This document shows, one piece after another, positions 6,728 through 11,422 of a stretch of DNA of 11,422 nucleotides. The stretch is from Candidatus Aenigmatarchaeota archaeon. GTDB taxonomy: Archaea; Aenigmatarchaeota; Aenigmatarchaeia; QMZS01. A program made the position numbers and the translations under genes. The notes beneath the pieces were generated by a model that had not been told where the DNA came from, searched no databases, and was given only the letters and a program-made list of their open reading frames with translations. Position 1 is the stretch's first letter. Each line of letters begins with the position of its first letter. The stretch is from NCBI GenBank assembly GCA_003663295.1, contig QMZS01000023.1, positions 1-11,422 on the forward strand, in the 5' to 3' direction.

Positions 6728-8347
6728 CTATTTATTGCGTTTAAATTTCTTAAAATTCTCGCTAAAAAGAATAATTAATCCTGACAGAATTACTGCTGAA
6801 ATTATAATATAAAACAGGAAAACAACATTTTCCAATAAAGTGTAATTCCATATTAAAACTGAACCTAAGAATAAGATTATCAACCCAGAAATAAGTTTTA
6901 GCCTTTTTATCCAAGTCTTTCCAAATTTTCTTTTCCCTAAAGTTACAGCAAAAATTGAAACTATTATTGCCATGGGAATAATATATACAATATTATAGAA
7001 AACTAAATAGAGATAATATTGCATATAAGGCAAAGAATTTGAAGTTAAAATTTTTGTATAAGCTAAAGGGATTCCGAAAGTGCACGCAATTGCAACAAGA
7101 CTTACGGTACTTGCTATTATAATTGTTCCCAGAATTAAAACGGGAATGGATTTTGCTAAACTTAATTTTTTTACCCTTTCAGTGAGTTTTGATCTTTTAC
7201 CTTTGGAAAGAGAAAAAGAAATCCCTCTTTGAAAGAAAAAATAATCTTTTATATTTAATAGACCTGCAATAATGCACATAATACCTGCAATTATCGTTAG
7301 AATAGCAATCTCTTTTCCAAGCACGAAAATATTAAGCAGAACTGCCATGAACAAAAAATAATACAAAGCGAAAAAGAATATAAAAATACCGCCCACTATG
7401 AAAATCTTTTTTCTTGATCCTGCCAAACCCAGTAAAGCCGCTAAAAGAAAAAACAAAACAAAAAATCCGCAAGGATTTGTAACTCCGTCAACTAGAGCCA
7501 AAAATACAGTAAGAACCGGCAAAGAAACTTCACTAGTTTTTATTTTTCCAATAAAAGGAAATTCAATAGACTCATCCTTTTTAATTTCTTCCTCTCCATT
7601 TTCTTTTTCTCCTGATTCTATTGGTTCACTTTCATCCAATTCAATTTCTATTGCATTTTCAAACTCAACATAAGGCAGATATTCAGAGTCTGTAAAAACG
7701 CTGGCTGAAAAATCGGCTCTTTGGGGCTCTGCAATCTTAAATTTTTTGCCTCTAAGAATCTTTGAAATATTTTCTGTAAAAAGCAATTCTTTTGCTAAAG
7801 AATTATTAATGGATTTATTTCCTATTGCAACTTCAGGTATCTTTTCCCCATTCCACTGAAAAACCCAATTATCTTCCTGTTTAATCAAAATTCTTCCATT
7901 AACCCAAATTTTGGGTTTTGCTTTAAGTTCTCTTAAATTAAGTTCTTCAAAGGATATTGATTTATCAAATAAAAGACAAGGATTGGATTCTTTTGTTTTA
8001 ATATCTTCTTCTGCAGTTGGAACCTCAAGCCTGCCTAATTTAATATTATTTTTACCAATAATAAATTGGGGAACCGCAGCCTGAATTTTATATTTTTGAG
8101 TATATTCTCCAAAAAATTGGGAATTTGGATCCTGCCAATCACCTCCATGCCACATGTATTCGATTACGACCAAATTAGGATATTTTTCCATCCAAGTACT
8201 TAAAACAACAGGGTCTACAGCGGCGCAATTTGGACACCCAATATAAGTAAAATAAACAGCGCATATATTTTTATCTTCCTGAGCGGAAACTGCAGGCAAT
8301 ATTGCACTTATCACCAATAAAAACAAAATGAATAACTCTTTTCTCAT
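6728..8347 (-). CDS. Exported thioredoxin-like domain fused to CcdA/DsbD-type membrane electron transporter
   Basis: The 539 residues begin with a signal peptide (about 1-22). A thioredoxin-like domain follows, with YFTYIGCPNCAAVDP (active site C38-P-N-C41) and the expected cis-Pro in AAVPQF (Pro93). After an acidic Glu-rich linker (about 235-265) come seven or so membrane helices (from about 275 to 527) of the CcdA/DsbD-beta type. One Cys sits in DGVTNPCGFF (Cys293) and its partner in VAIACTFGIPLAY (Cys422), the NPC and C-x-x-x-x-P signatures of that family. Known DsbD and CcdA proteins carry electrons from cytoplasmic thioredoxin across the membrane; here the acceptor domain is built in. 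The likely role is to keep outer thiols reduced or to isomerise disulfides. The start at 8347 has a TATA box 25 nt upstream. The stop is TAG. The divergent gene is a membrane-bound regulator. Confidence 0.85.
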   Translation of the reverse strand: MRKELFILFLLVISAILPAVSAQEDKNICAVYFTYIGCPNCAAVDPVVLSTWMEKYPNLVVIEYMWHGGDWQDPNSQFFGEYTQKYKIQAAVPQFIIGKNNIKLGRLEVPTAEEDIKTKESNPCLLFDKSISFEELNLRELKAKPKIWVNGRILIKQEDNWVFQWNGEKIPEVAIGNKSINNSLAKELLFTENISKILRGKKFKIAEPQRADFSASVFTDSEYLPYVEFENAIEIELDESEPIESGEKENGEEEIKKDESIEFPFIGKIKTSEVSLPVLTVFLALVDGVTNPCGFFVLFFLLAALLGLAGSRKKIFIVGGIFIFFFALYYFLFMAVLLNIFVLGKEIAILTIIAGIMCIIAGLLNIKDYFFFQRGISFSLSKGKRSKLTERVKKLSLAKSIPVLILGTIIIASTVSLVAIACTFGIPLAYTKILTSNSLPYMQYYLYLVFYNIVYIIPMAIIVSIFAVTLGKRKFGKTWIKRLKLISGLIILFLGSVLIWNYTLLENVVFLFYIIISAVILSGLIILFSENFKKFKRNK

Positions 8348-8360
8348 ATACCTTTTACGC

Positions 8361-8408
8361 TGAAACCATATATATACTTAAGTTTCAAAATATGAAACCT
8401 TATGAAAC
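8361..8408. promoter_or_regulatory. Operator region: four TGAAAC elements between divergent genes
   Basis: TGAAAC occurs at 8361-8366, 8393-8398 and 8403-8408, and its reverse complement GTTTCA at 8382-8387. The second and third sites form a perfect inverted repeat, GTTTCA-AAATA-TGAAAC (8382-8398). The last two copies are a direct repeat of TATGAAAC spaced 10 bp, one helical turn, and the final one overlaps the regulator's start codon. One site lies between the TATA box and the thioredoxin-CcdA start. The natural candidate to bind here is the winged-helix regulator encoded at 8402-8863. Confidence 0.5.
8368..8376. promoter_or_regulatory. Shared TATA box for two divergent genes
   Basis: ATATATATA is near-symmetric and is the only clear TATA element in the 54-bp gap. 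Its centre is about 25 nt from the ATG at 8347 (minus strand) and 30 nt from the ATG at 8402 (plus strand), so it could serve both genes with leaderless or near-leaderless transcripts. Confidence 0.5.
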
Positions 8409-8863
8409 AAGAGAAAAAATTAATATTTGGAATTCTAATTCTTTCGGTTTTTGTGTTTATCGTGGCCGCAAGTTCCTTGTACGTACAAACAGAAATATCA
8501 AATGGGAATGTATGCGGGTGCGCGGTTCCAATACCAATATTTATTCCATTCCTCGCTTCAATCGGTTTATTTATAGGCACTTTATTATATTATTTATTTT
8601 TCCCAAAACATGAAAATAAACTGGATAAAAAAATGATTCTTGATTTTTTTGAGAAAGAAGAAAAAGAGATTGTGAGTAAACTTATTGAAAACAAAGGTTC
8701 CTGCCTGCAGTCAAAATTAACAAGAGAAACAAATCTATCCAAAGTTCAGGTTTTCAGGATACTCGAAAATCTGGTGAAAAGAAACATTGTGAGTAAAGAA
8801 TCCTATGGGAAAACCAATACAGTGAAATTGAATGATTGGATTATTAAATTATTTGATTTGTAA
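8402..8863 (+). CDS. Membrane-anchored winged-helix regulator with extracytoplasmic CGC motif
   Basis: The 153 residues have a basic N-terminus, a first membrane helix (about 8-27) and a short loop with C38-G-C40 followed by a Pro-rich stretch. A second membrane helix (about 46-66), a charged linker and a C-terminal winged helix-turn-helix domain (about 85-150) follow. The DNA-binding part reads EEKEIVSKLIENKGS, then SKLTRETNLSKVQVFRILENL (helix-turn-helix), then a wing KESYGKTNTVKL. Both ends would be cytoplasmic and the CGC loop outside. This resembles known archaeal membrane-associated transcriptional regulators. The exposed vicinal-type cysteines could form a disulfide, and the gene diverges from a transmembrane thiol-electron carrier, so redox sensing is the favoured inference. 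TGAAAC repeats in its own promoter suggest autoregulation. The stop is 1 bp from the stop of the convergent HAD gene. Confidence 0.78.
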   Translation: MKQEKKLIFGILILSVFVFIVAASSLYVQTEISNGNVCGCAVPIPIFIPFLASIGLFIGTLLYYLFFPKHENKLDKKMILDFFEKEEKEIVSKLIENKGSCLQSKLTRETNLSKVQVFRILENLVKRNIVSKESYGKTNTVKLNDWIIKLFDL

Positions 8864-8864
8864 A

Positions 8865-9521
8865 TTATTCAGCAAATCCATTAAACGCAGTTTTAACCTC
8901 TTCATAAACAGTCTCCCAATCTTTGCATGGAATTGCATTTAGTTTAGTATTAATAGAATCCTTACCATACAGAAAAATAATGCCTTTATAATCCTGAGGA
9001 AGAAAACTCAACAAATTTGGGTTGTCATCAACAATCCCTTTTACCTGTTGCTCTAAATTTTCCAGAATTTTTGCTTTCCATTCAATCCCATTTTCATGCG
9101 GAATTCTATCTGGTCTGCATATGACCGGGAGATTTGGAAAATTATTGTTTTTTAACCAGACTTTGGTTCCTTTGATTACACTTTCAGGTCTGGTGGTTAT
9201 ATAAACGACAAGAGGGACAATATTGGAAATTTTATCTATGAAAATTTTAGAATCGGGGATTGAAGGTAATTTCATTTGAAGTTCATTTGAAGTTATATTG
9301 TTTTTTCTCCATGCTTTGGCTTCTTTCGATTGCCAATAAGGAACATTCTGGGCACGATTATACTTTGATATAATTTCCTCAACAGACAGATTTTCTGGGT
9401 TGCCGAATAGTTTCTGCATTTGTCCTGCCCAGTGACCAAAAGTCGAAGAAAGGGTATCATCTATATCTAAAGCCAATCCTTCATTATTTAATTCTGGCAG
9501 ATTATTTATTTCAACATCCAT
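8865..9521 (-). CDS. HAD-superfamily phosphatase, possibly 5'(3')-nucleotidase-like
   Basis: The 218 residues hold the HAD motifs in order. LALDIDDTLSS (17-26) has nucleophile Asp19 and acid/base Asp21. YITTRPES (107-114) is motif II, with the Thr that orients phosphate. A Lys in EWKAKIL (147-153) serves as motif III, and GIVDDNPN (162-169) has the metal-binding acidic pair as motif IV. The insert between motifs I and II (about 27-95) is a helical cap of the C1 type. The size and the TTRP form resemble 5'(3')-deoxyribonucleotidases and related small HAD enzymes, but the substrate cannot be fixed. The start at 9521 has a TATA-like AAGATATTATTG about 25 nt upstream and no ribosome site. It is co-oriented with, and 45 bp after, the PP-loop enzyme gene. 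Confidence 0.85.
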   Translation of the reverse strand: MDVEINNLPELNNEGLALDIDDTLSSTFGHWAGQMQKLFGNPENLSVEEIISKYNRAQNVPYWQSKEAKAWRKNNITSNELQMKLPSIPDSKIFIDKISNIVPLVVYITTRPESVIKGTKVWLKNNNFPNLPVICRPDRIPHENGIEWKAKILENLEQQVKGIVDDNPNLLSFLPQDYKGIIFLYGKDSINTKLNAIPCKDWETVYEEVKTAFNGFAE

Positions 9522-9566
9522 ATTTTATTGTCAATAATATCTTTAATGTTCAAGCAAATTAGATTA

Positions 9567-10511
9567 TTAGATTCTATATAACTCCAAGTCTTCTCTTTTA
9601 ATCTTTTTGACAGTTATTTTCTTTTCCAGTTTTTTCCCGTAATTCACAACAACATCTTTTTCATTTGAGTAAGATAAAGTTAATTCTGCTGCCAGTTTTA
9701 TCGCTTCCTTTATTTTCTTTCCGTGCAGCAAAGTTGTGGGTCCTATCCCTTCAACCTCAAAGATAAAATCTCCTTTATCTTTCAGTTCTGTTAGTTTAAA
9801 ATTTTCTTTTTCATTCCTGCCAACAATAATCTTGTTTTCTGAAATTCTGAAATGTCTTCCAAATTTTAACAACTTCAAATCCAAATCTGAAATTATTTTT
9901 TTGTGTTTAAACAAATCAGTTAATTTCTTCGCAAATACCTGGTCTGCGAGGAGACATCCTCCCGCAGGAGTGAGATAGTTAAGTTTGTATTTTTTTGCAA
10001 ACTCAAGCTGTCTCTTCCTCCCCCTTCCGCTTATGCCTAAAAATTTCTCCCTATTTACAATTCCTTTTTTCTCATAAATTGTTTCAGGAAGAAGTTTTGC
10101 TGATAAGGGTCTCAGGATTTTATTTTTTAATTTTGCTTCTTTTTCTATTAACTGCAGGTCTCTAGATTTCTGGGAAAAAGGTCTCTGCCCCATGACTTCG
10201 CCAGTAACAATTATTTCTCCCTTTGCGATTTTTTTGATTTCATTTAGCATATGCAGGTGGCAGTCAAGGCAGGGATTTATTGCAGAACCATAACCGTGCG
10301 AAGGATTTTTTATCATCTTCAGATATTTTCTGTCAAGTTTTTTTACAATTAATTTAAATCCCTGTTCCTTTGCGGTTTCCCTGCAAAATTTTTCATTCTC
10401 AAAAAAAGGTGAAATGAAATGAACCGCAACAATTTTTATATTTTGCTCCTGCAATAATTTAATTGCAATCACTGAATCAAGACCCCCAGAATATAAAACA
10501 TAAGCTATCAT
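9567..10511 (-). CDS. PP-loop tRNA thiolation-like enzyme with C-terminal NFACT-R-like domain
   Basis: The 314 residues begin with a PP-loop ATPase (YSGGLDS, 7-13), as in enzymes that adenylate tRNA uridines before sulfur insertion (ThiI, MnmA, TtuA relatives). NPCLDCH (79-85) gives a C-x-x-C pair, and PAGGCLLAD (182-190) a third Cys. Three such cysteines could hold an Fe-S cluster, as in some archaeal thiouridine synthetases. GEVMGQRPFSQ (104-114) and GRGRKRQLEFA (162-172) are conserved features of this predicted tRNA-thiolase group. From about 215 to 300, FGRHFRISENKIIVGRNEKE and the following GDFIFEVEGIGPTTLL resemble the NFACT-R (DUF814) RNA-binding domain. The product is probably a 2- or 4-thiouridine; which one is not clear. 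The ATG is 1 nt after the rnp1 stop, so the two genes are translated from one mRNA. Confidence 0.82.
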   Translation of the reverse strand: MIAYVLYSGGLDSVIAIKLLQEQNIKIVAVHFISPFFENEKFCRETAKEQGFKLIVKKLDRKYLKMIKNPSHGYGSAINPCLDCHLHMLNEIKKIAKGEIIVTGEVMGQRPFSQKSRDLQLIEKEAKLKNKILRPLSAKLLPETIYEKKGIVNREKFLGISGRGRKRQLEFAKKYKLNYLTPAGGCLLADQVFAKKLTDLFKHKKIISDLDLKLLKFGRHFRISENKIIVGRNEKENFKLTELKDKGDFIFEVEGIGPTTLLHGKKIKEAIKLAAELTLSYSNEKDVVVNYGKKLEKKITVKKIKREDLELYRI

Positions 10512-10512
10512 A

Positions 10513-10788
10513 TTACCAGTCCTTAAATTTCCTGCTTATCCGATCCTCAGGTCTACAATCAATTATTTTGCCCTCAACAACAAGTTTCTCAGGAAGAAAT
10601 TTAAATTTGCAGATTTTCTTCTGGACTTTTTTTGCGCCTAAGGAATTTTCAACTTCAATCATGTTTTTTGTCTCATCAACAATCTTTCCTTTTATCCCAA
10701 TTAAATCCTTATTTGAACTGTCAATAATCTCAACATTTTTCCCGATAAATTCTCCTCTGAGAAAATCCATAATTTTGTCCTTGTCCAT
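10513..10788 (-). CDS. rnp1: RNase P protein component 1 (Rpp29/Pop4 family)
   Basis: Rnp1 is a protein subunit of archaeal RNase P, which removes 5' leaders from pre-tRNA. From ATG 10788 there are 91 residues. The pattern FLRGEFIGKNVEIIDSSN, then LIGIKGKIVDETKNMIEVE, then a strand-rich middle and GKIIDCRPEDRIS near the end is characteristic of the Rpp29 beta-barrel (LIG-x-x-V, G-x-x-G-x-V-x-D-E-T, G-R-P-E-D-R). The frame is open upstream to a TTG at 10815, but the ATG at 10788 fits the family length and has a TATA-like TTAAAAATA about 20 nt before it. ATG 10770 is a less likely alternative. The gene lies 37 nt after the tRNA-Leu 3' end and 1 nt before the thiolation gene, a tRNA-maturation grouping. 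Confidence 0.92.
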   Translation of the reverse strand: MDKDKIMDFLRGEFIGKNVEIIDSSNKDLIGIKGKIVDETKNMIEVENSLGAKKVQKKICKFKFLPEKLVVEGKIIDCRPEDRISRKFKDW

Positions 10789-10812
10789 AATACTGAAATA
10801 TTGTATTTTTAA

Positions 10813-10825
10813 CAAAAAGATAAAA
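10813..10825 (-). terminator. T-rich tract after tRNA-Leu
   Basis: Just after the tRNA discriminator base the minus strand reads TTTTATCTTTTTG. This could end the tRNA transcript or, if read through, leave tRNA and rnp1 in one RNA. No hairpin is present. Confidence 0.3.
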
Positions 10826-10844
10826 TGCGGGAGAAGGGATTCGA

Positions 10845-10883
10845 TTAAGGCACGGTCTAAATTTATGTTTAAAGGACACGCGT
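10845..10883 (-). other. Non-canonical tRNA intron in the T-loop (54/55)
   Basis: These 39 nt separate T54 from T55; without them the T-arm is AAGGG-TTCGAAT-CCCTT. The junctions fit a bulge-helix-bulge substrate of archaeal splicing endonuclease. Exon AAGG pairs with intron CCUU in a 4-bp central helix. The 5' bulge is GU|A and the 3' bulge AA|U, each cut after its second base. The intron then continues in a CGCG/CGUG helix and a GUC/GAC extension. The outer exon-side helix is weak, so the motif is of the relaxed type. Confidence 0.75.
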
Positions 10884-10910
10884 ACCCTTGTAACGACTAA
10901 CGTACAGGAT

Positions 10911-10949
10911 TTCTTGAAATCATCGAACATAGTTCTCCTAACTTAATTG
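10911..10949 (-). other. tRNA intron at the canonical 37/38 site
   Basis: These 39 nt follow G37 and precede A38. Removing them restores the 7-base anticodon loop CTTAAGA. The anticodon stem CAGGA/UCCUG forms the outer helix. Exon CUUA against intron CAAG gives three pairs and an A-C mismatch as the central helix, with bulges AG|C and AA|A. The splice motif is therefore relaxed, but the position is the most common one in archaea. Confidence 0.8.
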
Positions 10950-11013
10950 CTTAAGTCCTGCTCCTTTGGCCAGACTCGGACACTCCCGCATTTAAATATG
11001 TTTTTAAAATTAA

Positions 11014-11024
11014 TTACTTAAATC
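11014..11024 (-). promoter_or_regulatory. Possible TATA box for tRNA-Leu
   Basis: On the minus strand GATTTAAGTAA is centred about 30 nt before the tRNA 5' end at 10989. The whole stretch 10991-11025 is A/T-rich, so the exact box is uncertain. Confidence 0.3.
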
Positions 11025-11045
11025 TGCTAAAATCAAAGCATTCCT

Positions 11046-11061
11046 GAGACTTTGCAGTCCC
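11046..11061 (-). terminator. Six-pair hairpin with GCAA tetraloop, possible 3' end of the regulator transcript
   Basis: The minus strand reads GGGACT-GCAA-AGTCTC: six pairs (one G-U) closed by a GNRA tetraloop. It lies 28 nt after the stop of the regulator gene at 11089 and is followed by GCTTTGATTTTAG. It could mark or protect the mRNA end. It does not match a C/D or H/ACA RNA. Confidence 0.3.
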
Positions 11062-11088
11062 AATAACCCAACAATTCTGGAATAAATA

Positions 11089-11422
11089 CTATAAACTTTT
11101 TACCTGTTTTTCAATCTCCTGATACCAGTTATGGATGATGTTCCTCATATTTTTCTTAATCTCTTCCTTATCAATCACCATATACAAATATAAATAACCT
11201 CCTTTTGCCAAGTTCCTTTTCCATTTTCTAACAAGTTTTTTTGTTAAAAGATTCTTAAGAGCTTTTTGCACGGTAGTTCGTTCCAAAGTCATTAATTCAG
11301 ATATCTGAATTACAGAACATTTCCTGTTTTTCTTCAACAAAAACATTAAAATATTATATTCAGTTTTATTCAAATTAAAAGAACATCTTATAAATTCTTC
11401 CTGTTTTATCTTCTTGCATGCA
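11089..11422 (-). CDS. Winged-helix transcriptional regulator, MarR/TrmB-like (5' end outside window)
   Basis: The frame is open to the window edge, so the start lies beyond 11422; the TTG at 11373 is internal. The visible 110 residues begin KKIKQEEFIRCSFNLNKTEY and then form a winged helix-turn-helix. LMFLLKKNRKCSVIQISELM is helix 1-2, LERTTVQKALKNLLTKKLV the recognition part and RKWKRNLAKGGYLYLYMVI the wing. The C-terminal helix IKKNMRNIIHNWYQEIEKQV probably makes the dimer. This resembles known archaeal single-domain regulators with a TrmB/MarR-type DNA-binding domain. The strongly basic wing supports DNA binding. No ligand domain is visible. The stop is TAG. It is followed on the same strand by tRNA-Leu, about 100 bp away. 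Its targets are unknown. Confidence 0.8.
   Translation of the reverse strand, partial: ACKKIKQEEFIRCSFNLNKTEYNILMFLLKKNRKCSVIQISELMTLERTTVQKALKNLLTKKLVRKWKRNLAKGGYLYLYMVIDKEEIKKNMRNIIHNWYQEIEKQVKSL

Larger units (their letters stand above)
10826..10989 (-). tRNA. tRNA-Leu(UAA) with two introns
   Basis: On the minus strand the gene folds as a class II tRNA once two 39-nt segments are removed, giving 86 nt. The acceptor stem GCGGGAG (10989-10983) pairs fully with CTCCCGC (10833-10827), with discriminator A at 10826 and no encoded CCA. The D-arm has TCC/GGA and the GG of the D-loop. The anticodon stem CAGGA/TCCTG has loop C-T-TAA-G-A, with anticodon UAA at 10953-10951. The variable arm of about 15 nt has a 3-bp ACG/CGT stem. 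The T-stem AAGGG/CCCTT has, after splicing, the standard loop TTCGAAT. The long variable arm, A73 and UAA anticodon all indicate leucine. Interruptions are at 37/38 (usual archaeal site) and in the T-loop, after position 54. Confidence 0.88.

Noticed and set aside
8344..8613. Frames at 8344-8580 (minus) and 8392-8613 (plus)
   Set aside because: Both overlap the membrane-bound regulator gene in other frames and lack any coherent protein features.
10789..10815. TTG start at 10815 for rnp1
   Set aside because: It would leave only 10 nt after the tRNA and adds nine residues outside the family pattern; ATG 10788 is sufficient.
1..11422. Insertion sequences, integrase sites, rRNA and replication origin
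   Set aside because: I saw no transposase or integrase motifs, no terminal inverted repeats with target duplications, no att-like repeat of the tRNA end and no rRNA-like segments.

Overview
The window looks like part of an archaeal chromosome. It is A/T-rich and codes on both strands with short gaps. Most genes lack a Shine-Dalgarno site and instead have an A/T-rich TATA-like box about 20-30 nt before the start codon, as expected for leaderless archaeal transcripts. Marker genes agree: a protein subunit of archaeal/eukaryal RNase P (Rnp1/Rpp29), an archaeal-type class I fructose-bisphosphate aldolase, a class II HMG-CoA reductase (isoprenoid lipids), archaeal winged-helix regulators and a tRNA-Leu carrying bulge-helix-bulge-type introns. 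The low GC, many small unknown membrane proteins and a decayed purine gene would suit a reduced DPANN-type archaeon, but that placement is inference.

Layout. 1-1898: the 3' part of an MFS transporter gene converges on an HMG-CoA reductase gene. 1978-3236: a helical repeat protein gene diverges from a wrecked adenylosuccinate synthetase gene (purA pseudogene). 3304-5094: three plus-strand genes for a small Cys/His protein, a GNAT acetyltransferase and the aldolase. 5134-8347: a minus-strand run that reads, in transcription order, a thioredoxin-CcdA fusion, a possible 33-39 residue membrane peptide, an unknown soluble protein, and a membrane protein with a Cys-rich exported domain whose original 5' end is cut by an in-frame TGA. 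8402-8863: divergent from the fusion gene, a membrane-anchored winged-helix regulator with an extracytoplasmic CGC motif. 8865-10989, minus strand: tRNA-Leu(UAA), rnp1, a PP-loop tRNA thiolation-like enzyme and a HAD phosphatase. 11089-11422: the 3' part of another winged-helix regulator gene.

Two systems stand out. First, 5134-8863 reads as a self-regulated thiol-redox module. A redox-sensor-like membrane regulator faces a transmembrane electron-transfer protein across 54 bp that hold one shared TATA box and four copies of a TGAAAC element; a likely disulfide-rich exported protein lies downstream. Second, the tRNA-Leu gene appears to have two 39-nt introns, one at the usual site after position 37 and one inside the T-loop. 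It sits directly upstream of genes for RNase P protein and a tRNA thiolase-like enzyme.
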